Part shown: positions 36,718 to 49,588 of the stretch, piece by piece
Layout of the letters: every line of letters begins with the position of its first letter
How positions within the stretch are numbered: position 1 is the first letter of the stretch
DNA from: Phycomyces blakesleeanus NRRL 1555(-)
Lineage: Eukaryota > Mucoromycota > Mucoromycetes > Mucorales > Phycomycetaceae
Direction: 5' to 3'
Assembly (NCBI RefSeq): GCF_001638985.1
Contig: NW_017265145.1
Location: 1,350,715-1,414,714 of the forward strand
Length of the DNA stretch: 64,000 nucleotides
Notes under the pieces: model-generated
The model's database searches: none
What the model was told of the DNA's origin: nothing
What the model saw: only the letters and a program-made list of their open reading frames with translations
Position numbers and translations under genes: made by a program

Positions 36718-37560
36718 TATAAACAACTTTAACGTTTAATCATGTCGTGGTGTCCGGTACCGGAAGGTCAGTCTGCTCAGTGGGTTTGTCCGGCGGTTTG
36801 TCGTGACGTGTCGTCCCGGTTATGAAAGGCTGACATCAACGGTTTGTTGATGTGGTGCTGTGCCCTCGGTGGTAAGAGGAGAATTTTTCCATGCACAGGA
36901 AAAATCTTGTTTCTATTCCCTGTTCTTTATATATATAATACTTTTTCCTTTTCCCTTGTTAACATATTTGTTTACATTATACTCATTTGAAATCATGGTC
37001 CTCCATGCTAGTAGCATTCCTCTTCTACAATGCACATAATTCATTTTGCCGACATCTCTGTGCAACATCGGTATCTTTATTATTATATTTTTACCATATT
37101 TTTATTCAGACATTTTATCCTTGTCATATCGATTATTCATTATTCTATTTTTACTATCTTTATTTTTCCCAGCTTCTATTATCAACTTAAAATCTTGTCA
37201 ACTATAAAAAGAGAAGTAAACTCAACTTAATAAATCATTCATTCAGTTTCAGTATTTTTTTTTGTTTTCTTCTCCTTGTGATCTATATTATTTTGCAATA
37301 TAACATATTGGTTCCTTGGTTTTAGGAAGGTTATTTGTTGGTTTTAGTCTCCTCGTCGGTTATTACTTTTCTGTTTCATCATTTTCTTTTCATATATCTT
37401 TCTCTCTCTCTCAATTTTAACAACAATTCTATTGGTTGTTCTTTCTTTTCTTATCTGTCAACTATTGCTGCTTGCTACCTTTTGCTATATTCATCTTCTG
37501 TTCTATTCTATTATCCTTGTGTTTTATTTGCCAAGTGATCTGTTATAATCTACAACAAAC
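36718..37560 (+). repeat. GC-rich head / T-rich tail repeat, unit 1
   Basis: A GC-rich head of about 220 bp (gtgtccggtaccgg, ggtttgtccgg, gacatcaacgg) ends 'gaaaaatcttgtttctattccctgttctttat'. A strongly pyrimidine-rich tract follows and ends 'tttatttgccaagtgat'. The same blocks in the same order are found at 38618-39586. The repeat has no recognisable coding capacity. It may be a non-autonomous retroelement, or these may be two diverged LTRs. I do not recognise the family. Confidence 0.45.
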
Positions 37561-38617
37561 CTAACACATTACGCATCAAGAGCTGACACATATTGTGATC
37601 ATGTTGTTGGCTTTAGTCCAAAAACCAAATTTTACCAAGTTCAGACTTTCTTTTGAAAACCCCTTTTAATTTTTCTTCAAAATTTTAATTTCTTTCTTCC
37701 ATTTTCACAAAATTACCTTTTTCCAAAAACTAATTTTCTGAAAATTAAAATCTTTCCCCTTTATTTTTCTTGAAATTGTTTTCTCCCTTTTCTTTTTATT
37801 TTATTCCTGCACACTAAATGTAACGGTTTCTCTCAAACACTACTTTACCAAAATTGTTAACTGAATAGTTTTTCTCTTTATTTATAACATATTTCTTTCC
37901 AATATTTTTCTTTTCTTGTATTTATATATTATAACTTCATTTATTTCTTCTTTCATAATGAAATATTTATATAGTTATTTTTCTTTATATTTTTATTTAT
38001 GATTATCTAATTGAGTTTTATCTAGCCTATTTTTGCCATATATTTTATTCATAAAATAGTATAAATATCTCTCTAAAATCAATCAACAAACAGCTGTCAA
38101 ATTTTTTTGTTACAAGTTTTTTTCAAGATGCTGTCTATTATCTCTGATCTCTTTTGTGAAATTTCTTCTGTTCTATTTATTTTTCTGTCAAGTCTTTGTG
38201 GAAGATTGACCATCCCCTTTTATTTTATTATTTTGTCCCGATTTCTCCTTTTATTTATCTCTTAGTAAATTTACCATAGTAAATTTTCCCTTTAACTAAA
38301 TCCTTTACTCTATTAAATATTTTTTTCTCATAGTTAACTCTTTAGAATTAGTATTATTTACTTTACTTCTTTTAGTTTAACTATTTCTCTAATCATTCAA
38401 ATTATTTACACTCTTATCATATTGTTAGTTTCCCTTTTAATTTCTTTAACTAATCTATTTAGTAACAAAGAGACTCTTTTATTATCTCAATTTATCTAAT
38501 ATCGAACCCAAACCCTCAATTTCTCTTTTCAATTCCTCTTCTTATATACAATTATCTTTTCTTATACATCTTCTATATACAACTACATACTACACGCAAC
38601 ACAGTTGACATATGTGT
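37561..38617. other. T/C-rich spacer between two related repeats
   Basis: No gene is supported. Pyrimidine-rich frames give hydrophobic-looking peptides that are a composition effect. Confidence 0.4.
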
Positions 38618-39586
38618 AGTAAGCACATTTGGATGTGTCCAGTTTCTGATGATAGATACCGGATAGTGCGTTCTATCAGTGGTTTGGTCTGGTGGTGAGC
38701 CGTGATGGGTGGTATCAGACTTGTGGATGTTAACATCAGCAGTGAGTCAACCAAGTGACATGTCTCAAGAAACAGATGTGGTCCCCCCAGGTTTCTTGGG
38801 AAATCTTGTTTCCAATATCCCTTATACCCAAACCCCCAATTTTATTTTGTCCCTTAAATAATTAAAATGTCCACCTACATCATCACGTCAGAAACACCTG
38901 TCACCTACTAAAAATTATACTTCTTTACCCTAATTTTATACATTTCTATATTGCCAATATTTATTTACAATATTTTTTATTCTATTTTTATTAGACTTCA
39001 TTATTATAATATTTTTATATATTTTACTTTACTTTACTACATTGTTATTATATTATTACTTTATTTCTATTCTACCTTACTATATTTTTACTTTACCTTT
39101 ATTTATTTACTATACTATTATTTTTTTGTCTTTATATTTTTCTATTCCACTTCTACTATCAACACTAGTTACATGTAGTAAAATTTTTCACTTGACTTTC
39201 TTTTCCTTCCCTCAAAAAATTATTTTAACCAAATATTTTTATTTATAAAAGAAACAATCTTTTCAATCAATAAAATCATTATTCTATCCTTGATCTTATT
39301 TATTTTTGTATGTTATTATCATTATTCTTCATTCAAACACAATGTTCTTGTTCTTTGGAGTGTTGTCTATCAATCTTGACATATTTCGTTTCTCTGTTTT
39401 CTCTTTTCTGTCTTTCTTAAACTTTGTTGTTGGCACAATTTCTATTTTTATCTTCTCTCTATTTTTTTACCTGTCTGTTACCAATTCTGACCTGTAAAAT
39501 TATCTATTCTTTTTGATTTTTATTATATTTTTCTTCTTGTATTTTGTAATTCACATTACATTTATTTGCCAAGTGATACTGTTGTA
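38618..39586 (+). repeat. GC-rich head / T-rich tail repeat, unit 2
   Basis: The head (gtgtccagtttctgatg, agtggtttggtctggtgg, gatgttaacatcagcag) and the 'aaatcttgtttccaatatccctta' block parallel the unit at 36718. The T-rich tail again ends 'tttatttgccaagtgat', immediately before LTR E. The two units are clearly diverged. Confidence 0.45.
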
Positions 39587-39750
39587 GTGATCCAGACACT
39601 CGGATGTTGGATTTATCTCATATAAGAATATATGCATATTGGGATAGCGTAGTAGCTATCATCTTATCAGTATAAAATATGGGCAATGATATGGACATGC
39701 AAGAAAAATTAGGGTCGGACATGTAAAAAAAGACTAAAAGGGAGAATTAA

Positions 39751-42228
39751 GAAAGTCTATATTTTCTGGTAGATGATAAAATATTAACCAAAATGGTGAC
39801 TGCCAATCCTTTTCTTTGTTTTTAAATTGTTTATTTGAAACAGATATTTTATATTCATTAAATTATGCATTTTATTAAAATATACACTCTCACCAAATAT
39901 GTCAATCAACAACACTCAATCTAACGAAACCATTTACACTTTGGCAACAATCTCCCAAGCCTTAGAATGCTCTTCTGTTCCAGGAGTGATAACACTTAGA
40001 TTAGAAAATATTATTAGAATAAAAACATCTGAGTGGAAAGAATGTTTAACAGAGATTGGGGAAGCTTGTGCAGTCAAGTGGGTCATTCACAACACCAATA
40101 AGCAACCCACTAACATTACTGCTGAAGAAGCCAAAGCAACTGGTATTAAGTTGTGTTTTTCTCAGAAGTATTCCTGTCATCGTTGGGAAACCTATGAATC
40201 TAAGGCAGCTTTGCGTGTGGTTCAAAAGCGAACAAAGAAAAACAAGTGTTCTGCTTTTCTTCGTGTGAAAGGATTCTTTAAGACACCCAAGTTTTATGAA
40301 TTTGTTGTTACAAAAGATCATGCAGAGCATACTCCTGGTAATATGCATAGTGACATTTGCACCCTTCCTCTTGCAAAGAAATATCTTCACGAGTTGGCTC
40401 AGCAATTAGAACAGTTGTCAAAATCTGCTAGTCAAATTAGAATTGATATGTTGAGAGCTGTAGATCGATATGGTAGAAAGTCTGAAAGAAAAGTTAACTA
40501 TTATGATATCTGGAATTTGATGAACAAAGTAAGCTTTAAAAATAATATATCTTATAGCATTTACTTTAATATATTTCTATAATAGATCAATAACAAGCTG
40601 TATCATTTTGACAAAGACCAAATGACTTCTTTCTTAATTTGGATGAACAACAAACTTCCTGCCTTAAACTTCAACATCTTTAAGGCAAACACTTCATATT
40701 CTCCAGATCTATCAGCCTTTGCATATGGTTTTATGTCATCTGTTCAGCAAGAAAAAATGAAAACCGCAACCTCTTTCTGTTTGGATGCTACTCATGTAAT
40801 CTCTAGCAACGTGAATGAGATTCTTTATACCCTTTTGGTGCGTGATGAAGATATTGGTAGAGGATGACCTGTTGCCTTTATGGTAACCAATGATTGAGGT
40901 GTAAGTCCCATTGTGCAGTGGCTGCAGTTCTTGAAGAGATCTTCTTTGCTTGTTGACCCAAAGCAATTTACTATTGATTGTTGTGCAGCAGAAGTTCATG
41001 CCATTCAGACAACTTTCCCTGCAACATCCATTCAATTTTGCATCTTTCATATAACCCAAGCATGGAACCGAAAGTTATCTGACAGTGTGAAGATTCCTGG
41101 ATCCTTACCATCAGAGGCACGAATTTTACGTGGTGTAATAATGAAGTCTCTGCAAGAGATCATTTATGAAGAAGACATAGATGAGTTTTATCATAAAATT
41201 ATACAGTTTAAAGAAGACTTTGACGACCAAGAAAGCTTCTTGGATTACTTTGAGAGAAACTAGTGCACAGAAGCAAAGTTTAAGATCTGGAGTAGAGCAT
41301 ACCATGAACAACAATTCTCCCATATGCTCACAAATAACTATATCGAGTCCTGACTTAATCAATTAAAAACAGTTTTCATGAAAAGATCTAGAAACAAGAG
41401 ACTTGATAAGCTTGTTTTTGTTTTAGTACATGATGTTGAGTATTATCTCACCCAAGAATACAAACGCATCATATCAAACAATGGTCCAATGAGTTCTTTT
41501 ACTAGACAACAAAGAATACGTGAGATGGAAGCTGAAGAAGTCGATGATGATGACAGGGAAATGATGATTGTTGCTCCTGGTACTGCAGAAGATGTAAATT
41601 GGCAAGTTTGGTTGTTTGTAAATGAAAACACAGCATATGTTGTTCAGGTTGCAGAGCCAAACTTGATTATTTCGTGCACCTGCTTTGATTATCAGCAAAG
41701 ATATAAACCTTGTAAGCATATGTATTTGCTTAAAATACATACAAACCGATCTCTCTACTTCTCTCCACCTTCTGTCACAAGTACAAATGTAATACAGTCA
41801 GTCTCTATCTCTGAAACAGCTACAATCACACCAACTATCAGTCGTACATCTGCTTTTATACAACAATGTATTGACATCAATCAAATACTTTGGTATGCAA
41901 ACCAAAATATACTGACTATGCAACAGTATATGACTGAAGATGATGGTCAGACTTTGTTTGATGCATATCAACGCTCTCTCCAAGTCTTTCAGTCTATAAA
42001 AAACAAATATGAAGTTCATCTTCGCAGATCTCATACACAAGAATAAAATTATAACTATCTAGCTTTTTTCTCAAAGAAATGTTTTGTAAATTGAAACAAC
42101 TTTCAAAACGACTTAATAAATTATCGCATTTTTTATTTTCTGGTAGTTGTATTTTTTGTCTTATTTTCTGGTAGATAAGCGTCAATTTCGGCTAATACTT
42201 TACCATCTACCAGAAAATATAGACATTC
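39751..42228 (+). mobile_element. SWIM-MULE transposon, copy 2, nested in the left TIR of Y
   Basis: The ends GAAAGTCTATATTTTCTGGT and, inverted, GAATGTCTATATTTTCTGGT are flanked by the exact 8-bp repeat agaattaa (39743-39750 and 42229-42236). The intact TIR sequence (e.g. 45884-45900) shows the uninterrupted site. Length is 2478 bp. The right terminus also contains a fold-back (about 42163-42216). Confidence 0.93.
39899..42046 (+). pseudogene. SWIM-MULE transposase, copy 2, with premature stops
   Basis: It starts MSINNTQSNETIYTLA and has the same architecture as copy 1. There is an N-terminal Cys/His DNA-binding region, then an intron after 40527 (donor GTAAGC, acceptor TATAATAG near 40586). 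SFCLDATHVIS, FTIDCCAAEVHAIQTTFPAT, CIFH and the SWIM finger CTCFDYQQRYKPCKHMYLLK follow. It keeps the Trp codons lost in copies 1 and 3 (TGG at 40639 and 41063). It has its own stops: TGA 40865 (RG*PVA), TGA at about 40895, TAG at about 41262 and TGA at about 41350. The last two correspond to Trp in copies 1 and 3. It differs from copies 1 and 3 much more than they differ from each other. Confidence 0.87.
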
Positions 42229-42467
42229 AGAATTAAACGTGACGTCACTTGTAATTGGCCTTTGGGAGTGTTACTGACAAATTGAGCACTGATAAGACAT
42301 GCAAAAGCAACCAAATTGAAGAATTAAACATGACATCACCTATAATTAGTTTTGCATGTTACACGCATTTTTTTTGGGGGATCAGATAAATTACCCTCCA
42401 GATTGCCAATTAAATCACTGCCCTTTTTTACTACAACATCAGCGCATAATTTTTTTTGACATTTAAC

Positions 42468-45400
42468 ATGAGAAACATTAACAATATCAACAATACCAAT
42501 GACTTTGTCATTGTTAGTGAGACGTCAAAGAAATACAATGCTGCCTTGACTGAGTTCAACTCAATTTTTCTTGTTGGAAGAGAATTCTCTTCAGTCGTAG
42601 CTGTTTGAGAAGCTGCCAAGACATATGGTGTCAAGCATAACATTGCTCTCACTACTGAATATGCATCAAGCTCTTGCATCAAATTGATTTGCAAGCACTC
42701 TGGCAAATATAGAGATATCAGAAAAGCCGAGAAGGTTGCTTCCAAAACATCAGTTATGGATTAAACTCTTTTTGGATGGGAGAGAAAGCGCGAAAAAGAC
42801 ACGCAGAAGCATGGCTGCCCTTACTTCATGTATGCCAACACCAAGAAGGGCAGAAAGCTCACTCTGCACTCCCGTGAGGCAGAGCATAACCACCCCATCG
42901 AAGAAGACTGCAGAGCATATGCTATGCAATGCAAGCTCTTGCCTGAGGCAATGGCGCTTGTGGTTAAGCATCTGGAGAACAATGACGATGTATCCACCAT
43001 CTTCAACTGTTTGAAGATAAATAGATATACAAACATTGTTCGCCATGACATTGCTAATATAAAGCAACATTTTGGAAAATCGGAAAAAGAAAAGGAGATG
43101 TTTGACTTTATCACCACTCTGCAAGATCTTGACTTCCATGTCAAATACTCTTTCGGTAATACAGAAGACAATCAAGTGAATATAATCTTCTTTGTGCATC
43201 AGGATGCAATCAATGAGGCACAAAGAATGCTTGAGACTGTCATTATTAATGCCACATATAAGACAAATAGTCATCAAATGACTTATGTCAACATTGTTGG
43301 TACTAGCAATGTGAGTGGAAACCCTTGTACCACTTTAGACGTATCCAATTGCCAGTGCTTGGGTAGAGCATGAGACAAAAGAAAATTATCTCTAGGTGCT
43401 TAGCTGTCTTCGTGATGCAGTCTGGCCCAATGACAACAACAACAACAACAGCAACAGCAGCAACAACAAACAAACAATACTTCTCCCAGATGTTTTCATC
43501 ATGGACAACGAAAAAGCATTGAGAAATGCTATTAATCGAGTCTTTCCTGAGTCAAAGCAGTTGTTGTGCTATAAGTATATCAAAGACAACTTTAAAAAGC
43601 AATTGCTTCCAATGATGAAGGGAGATGAGAGTAGCAAAAAGAGAGATCTGTTGGATAAGCTGTCAGAATTCCTTGACTGAATTGCTTTAAAATGCATTAC
43701 ACATCAAGAAGTAAAAAACGAAACAAATGGATACCTTGAATTTGCAAAGGAAAATTGCAAAGACCAGGGAAAAGCTGCTAGTGCTTTTCTTGAGAAGTAT
43801 GTATAAATTTTTTAAATTTGATGTAAACAGTATTTAACTATAAAAAATCGTTTTTTTTTAATATACTTTATCAGAAAAATGAAAGACACGAAAAACTGGG
43901 TGAACATGTATGTTTACAAACATGCCCATTTTGGCAATCACATGTCAAACTGTACAGAAAGTGCTTATGCTTCTCTCAACTCTTCCCTTGGTACTTCCTT
44001 GGGTAAACTGAAGACAGTTACCCTTAAAGTAAAAAAGTGGTATGACGAGTTGGTAAGTTTATTCTATACCATTTTATACATTTATTGGTTATAATATATT
44101 TATAAATTGTACAGGTTGCAGATCACAAGCATCGGCTAATGGTGGAAAGCCTAGAAGGAACAAAAATTGTGTTCGATAAAGTCAATGTCACCAGACTAAA
44201 TGACATCCATCTTAAAGTCTGTAGATTTGCAATGGATCAAATCAAATTAGAATTATCCAAATCCATTATACCCAAAAAACTAGCCAAAGAGTGCAAATGC
44301 CTCATACAATACAACTGCCTGCTTCCTTGTTACCACACACTTGCCAAATTCAATACTATCCCAATCTCCTGCATCCCAAGACGCTGGAGAAAAAACTATC
44401 TAGAAGAAGAAAGTAATATATATATAATAATAGCAATAATTATGTGACAATTTTCTCATATAACATTTTATTATGTAGACCATTTAACTATCCAAAATAC
44501 AACCCCAGTACCCCCAAACATCAACAATATCAAACCAATAACCCCAGAATTCAACTATGCTCTTAAGCTTATTTGCGAACATTTCATCAATGCTCAGAGC
44601 AAACAAGAGCAAATCAATATATATCAATTGATAGAAAAAACTTTGAAACAAATCGACGCACAGAAACTCAAAAGCCTTAAGGGCCCAACAGTAGTTGAAG
44701 CCATTAAAGGACGACCAAAAAATACCAAGTGCAAGATGATTGCATTAGAGCATTGTATCAATACTGAAAAAGAAAAAATCACAAAAAAAATTAAAACAGA
44801 AAAAGAACAAAAAAAGTAAGATTTTAATATTGTTTAGATTTAATTTACTAAATCTTTGCTTTGTTTTCTAGACAAAAAATATTCTCAGCTAAAGAGCAAA
44901 AAGCCATAAAAAATATTATCAACCTTGGGTCACCATGCGATCCCACATTACTAACAAATCTCACAATTGCATCAAAACATATATCAACAATCTTTTCTCC
45001 TGAAGCAGACGGAAATTGTGGGTACAGGGCAATAGCAATGGAAGTGTACCAGGACCAGGAGGAGTGGTCAAAAGTAAAAGACAAAATGCTAGAAACATTT
45101 TTAAAGCACCAAAACAACTACTACCACGGAAGAATGGAGCATGGCAATATGCCTGCATCCAATAACCCACTAATTCACAGTCTCCAAGACAAGCACTCAC
45201 CTCTCCCCCAGCAACATTGGTTTGGTATAATCGACCATCCTCAACTTGTAGCCGATACATTTAGCAGAGCAGTGACTGTATATTGGAATACTCCAATTGA
45301 AACAGGCAACTGTCTTTTTGTTTCATTTTCTACCTTGCCAGAAAAAGTGGAACTGATAATTATTATCTTAGATATAAACCACTTTCTTCTTGCCAAGCGC

Positions 45401-45496
45401 AAAAACACTCGAAATTTCTGTTGGCCAAAAATCAACCCCTTTCATAAAAGAATAATTCAAAAACATGGCCTTGAAGATTATTCTTTGATGTACTAA
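42468..45496 (+). pseudogene. OTU-MULE transposase of Y, decayed
   Basis: It begins MRNINNINNTNDFVIVSE and follows the five-exon gene of X, to which it is closely similar. It has TGA at 42606 (CGA in X), TAA at 42762, a 1-base deletion near 43336, TAG at 43393 (TGG in X) and TGA at 43678 (CGA in X). Later exons are open: 43877 onward (MKDTKNWVNMYVYKHAH), 44116 (VADHKHRLMVESL), about 44480-44816, and the OTU exon about 44872-45496. The last holds DGNCGYRAIA and DINHFLLAKR. The exon with KGRPKN is intact here, whereas X has a stop there. Confidence 0.87.
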
Positions 45497-45889
45497 CAAT
45501 CAAGGTATGGCTTTTAAACTAGAATTATCTTGAATTATACTAACTTTTCATATATATCTTTTTTAGATTTTTTTTTTTACTTTTTAGATTCTATATTTAT
45601 CTCTATTATCAATATTCCCTTCTGTTTCTATTCAATTTATTATTATCTTTTTATTTATCTATATTTCTATATTTATCTTCTTTACAATCTTCCATTTTTA
45701 TCTTTATATCTATCTCATTATCATTTTTTATATTTTTACAATCAATATTAATTTTGAAACATTTAACAAATATCAAAGCTGACCTCCCAAAAAAATGCGT
45801 GTAACATGCAAAACTAATTGGGGATCTATATGGACATGCCAGAAAAATTAGGGTCGGACATGCAAAAAAAGACCAAAAGGGAGAATTAA

Positions 45890-46135
45890 ACGTGACGTCA
45901 CTTGTAATTGGCCTTTGGGAGTGTTACTGACAAATTGAGCACTGATAAGACATGCAAAAGCAACCAAATTGAAGAATTAAACGTGACGTCACCTATAATT
46001 GACTTTTGGGAGTGTTACCAACAAATTGGACACTGATAAGACATGCAAAAGCGAGCAAATTGAAGAACTAGACGTGACATCACATATAATTAGTTTTGCA
46101 TGTTATACACATTTTTTTGGGGGGTCAGCCTTGAT
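45890..46135 (+). repeat. 91-bp tandem units with TGACGTCA, left TIR of X
   Basis: The palindrome CGTGACGTCA starts at 45891 and 45982, and a degenerate form CGTGACATCA starts at 46073, exactly 91 bp apart each time. Each unit also has 'gggagtgtta', 'gataagacatgcaaaag' and 'caaattgaaga'. The TGACGTCA octamer is the known consensus of ATF/CREB-type bZIP factors. Confidence 0.9.
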
Positions 46136-46409
46136 ATTTGTTAAATGTTTCAAAATTAATGTTGATTGTAAAAATATAAAAAATGATAATGAGATAGATA
46201 TAAAGATAAAAATGGAAGATTGTAAAGAAGATAAATATAGAAATATAGATAAATAGAAAGATAATAATAAATTGAATAGAAACAGAAGGGAATATTGATA
46301 ATAGAGATAAATATAGAATCTAAAAAGTAAAAAAAAAATCTAAAAAAGATATATACGAAAAGTTAGTATAATTCAAGATAATTCTAGTTTAAAAGCCATA
46401 TCTTGATTG

Positions 46410-48457
46410 TTAGTACATCAAAGAATAATCTTCAAGGCCATGTTTTTGAATTATTCTTTTATGAAAGGGGTTGATTTTTGGCCAACAGAAATTTCGAGTG
46501 TTTTTGCGCTTGGCAAGAAGAAAGTGGTTTATATCTAAGATAATAATTAGCGGTTCCACTTTTTCTGGCAAGGTAGCAAATGGAACAAAAAGACAGTCGC
46601 CTGTTTCAATTGGAGTATTCCAATATACAGCCACTGCTCTGCTAAATGTATTGGCTACAAGTTGAGGATGGTCGATTGTACCGAACCAATGTTGCTGGGG
46701 GAGAGGTGAGCGCTTGTCTTGGAGACTGCGAATTAGTGGGTTATTGGATGCAGGCATATTGCCATGCTCCATTCTTCCATGGTAGTAGTTGTTTTGGTGC
46801 TTTAAAAATGTTTCTAGCATTTTGTCTTTTACTTTTGACCACTCCTCCTGGTCCTGGTACACTTCCATTGCTATCGCCCTGTACCCACAATTTCCGTCTG
46901 CTTCAGGAGAAAAGATTGTTGATATATGTTTTGGTGCGATTGTGAGATTTGTTAGTAATGTGGAATCGCATGGTGACCCAAGGTTGATAATATTTTTTAT
47001 GGCTTTTTGCTCTTTAGCTGAGGATATTTTTTGCCTAGAAAACAAAGCAAAGATTTAGTAAATTAAATCTAAACAATATTAAAATCTTACTTTTTTTGTT
47101 CTTTTTCTGTTTTAATTTTTTTTGTGATTTTTTCTTTTTCGGTATTGATGCAATGCTCTAATGCAATCATCTTGCGCTTGGTATTTTTTGGTCAGCCTTT
47201 AATGGCTTCGACTACTGTTGGGCCCTTAAGGTTTTCGAGTTTCTGTGCGTCGATTTGTTTCAAAGTTTTTTCTATCAATTGGTATATATTGATTTGTTCT
47301 TGTTCGCTCTGAGCATTGGCAAAATGTTCGCAAATAAGCTCAAGAGCATAGTTGAATTCTGGGGTTATTGGTTTGATATTGTTGATGTTTGGGGGTACTG
47401 GGGTTGCATTTTGGATAGTTAAATGGTCTACATAATAAAATGTTATATGAGAAAATCGTCACGTAATTATTGCTATTATTATATATATTACTTTCTCCTT
47501 CTAGATAGTTTTTTCTCCAGCATCTTGGGATGCAGGAGATTGGGATGGTATCGAATTTGGCGAGTGTGTGGTAACAAGGAAGCAGGTAGTTGTATTGTAT
47601 GAGGCATTTGCACTCTTTGGCTAGTTTTTTGGGTATAATGGATTTGGATAATTCTAATTTGATTTGATCCATTGCAAATCTACAGACTTTAAGACGGATG
47701 TCATTTAGTCTGGCGGCATTGACTTTATCGAACACAATTTTTGTTCCTTCTCCAAGGCTTTCCACCATTAGCCGATGCTTGTGATCTGCAACCTGTACAA
47801 TTTATAAATATATTATAACCAATAAATGCATAAAATAGTATAGAATAAACTTACTAACTCGTCATACCACTTTTTTACTTTAAGGGTAACTGTCTTCAGT
47901 TTACCCGAGGAAGTACCAAGAGAATGCTTGAGAGAAGAATGGGCACTTTCTGCACGGTTCGACGTGCGATTGCTGAAATGGGCATGTTTGTAAACATACA
48001 TGTTCACCCAGTTTTCCTTGTCTTTCATTTTTCTGATAAAGTATATTAAAAAAAACACGATTTTTTATAGTTAAATACTGTTTACATCAAATTTAAAAAA
48101 TTTATACGTACTTCTCAAGAAAAGCACTAGCAGCTTTTCCTTGGTCTTTGCAATTTTCCTTTGCAAATTCAAGGTATCCATTTGTTTCGTTTTTTACTTC
48201 TTGATGTGTAATGCATTTTAAAGCAATTCGGTCAAGGAATTCTGACAGCTTATCCAACAGGTCTCTCTTTTCGCTACTCTCGTCTCCCTTCATCATCGGA
48301 AGCAATTGCTTTTTAAAGTTGTCTTTGATATGCTTATAGCACAACAACTGCTTCGACTCAGGAAAGACTCGAGTAATAGCATTTCTCAATGCTTTTTCAT
48401 TGTCCGTGATGAAAACATCTGGGAGAAGTGTTGTTTGTTTGTCGTTGCTGCTGTTGC

Positions 48458-48493
<36 letters not shown>

Positions 48494-49472
48494 CATCGGG
48501 CCAGACTGCATCGCGGAGACAGCTAAGCACCCAGAGATAATTTTCTTCTGTCTCATGCTCTACCCAAGCACCGGCAATTGGATACGTTTTTAAAGTGGTA
48601 CGAGGGTTTCCACTCACATTACTAGTACCAACAATGTTGACATAAGTCATTCGATGACTATTTGTCTTATATGTGGCATCAATAATGACAGTCTCAGGCA
48701 TTCTTCGTGCCTCATTGATCGCATCCTGATGCACAAAGAAGACCATATTCACTTGATTGTCTTCTGTATTACCAACAGAATACCTGACATGGAAGTCAAG
48801 ATCTTGCAGAGTGGTGATAAAGTCAAACATCTCCTTTCCTTTTTCCGATTTTCCGAAATGTTGCTTTATATTAGCAATGTCATGGCGAACAATGTTTGTA
48901 TATCCATTTATCTTCAAACTGTTGAAGATGGTGGATACATCGTCATTGTTCTCCAGATGCTTAACCACAAGTGCCATTGCCTCAGGCAAGAGCTTGCGGT
49001 GCATAGCATATGCTCTGCGGTCTTCTTCAATGGGGTGATTATGCTCTGCCTCACGGGAGCGCACAGTGAGCTTTCCGCCCTTCTTGGTGTTGGCATACAT
49101 GAAGCAAGGGCAGCCATGCTTCTGCGTGTCTTTTTCGCGCTTTCTCTCCCATCCAGAAAGAGTTTCACCCATAACTGATGTTTTGGAAGCAACCTTCTCA
49201 GCTTTTCTGGTATCTCTATATTCGCCAGAGTGCTTGCAAATCAATTTGATGCGAGAGCTTGATGCATATTCAGTAGTGAGAGCAATGTTATGCTTGACAC
49301 CATATGCTTTGGCAGCTTCTCGAACAGCTACGACTGAAGAGAATTCTCTTCCAACAAGAAAAATTGAGTTGAACTCAGTCAAGGCAGCATTGTACTTCTT
49401 CGACGTCTCGCTAACAATGACAAAGTCGTTGGTGTTGTTGATGTTGTTAATGTTGCTCATGTTAAATGTCAA
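46410..49472 (-). CDS. OTU-MULE: MULE transposase fused to SWIM finger and OTU protease
   Basis: Five exons join in frame: 49472-48112, 48032-47855, 47792-47492, 47428-47091 and 47034-46410. The N-terminus has a FAR1/WRKY-like zinc region (IKLICKHSGEY...KHGCPCFMYA...EAEHNHPI). The DDE core reads VIIDATYKTNSHRM, VFITDNEKALRNAI with CYKHIKDNF, and SNRAESAHSSLK (Glu). A poly-Asn tract lies in the core. The SWIM finger is CKCLIQYNYLLPCYH. The last exon is an OTU domain: PEADGNCGYRAIAMEV holds the Asp and nucleophile Cys, and DINHFLLAKR the His. A single TGA (47192-47194) in exon 4 replaces a CGA present in Y. Otherwise the gene is open. The transposase would act on the TIRs in the nucleus, and the OTU part may remove ubiquitin (inferred). 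Confidence 0.9.
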
Positions 49473-49588
49473 AAAAAATTATGCGCTGATGTTGTAGTAA
49501 AAAAGGGCAGTGATTTAATTGGCAATCTGGAGGGTAATTTATCTGATCCCCCCAAAAAAAATGCGTGTAACATGCAAAACTAATTATA

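Noticed and set aside
36766..36860. tRNA-derived SINE head
   Set aside because: The segment has a stretch like an A box but no convincing B box at the right spacing, and no cloverleaf can be drawn.
36987..39497. Several 60-75 codon hydrophobic frames resembling membrane proteins
   Set aside because: They come from pyrimidine-rich DNA, where Phe, Leu and Ser codons dominate in any frame. None has start context, splice logic or a conserved motif.
44861..45496. OTU gene as an independent host deubiquitinase
   Set aside because: The same exon follows the MULE exons in both OTU-MULE copies inside the TIRs, so it belongs to the transposon.
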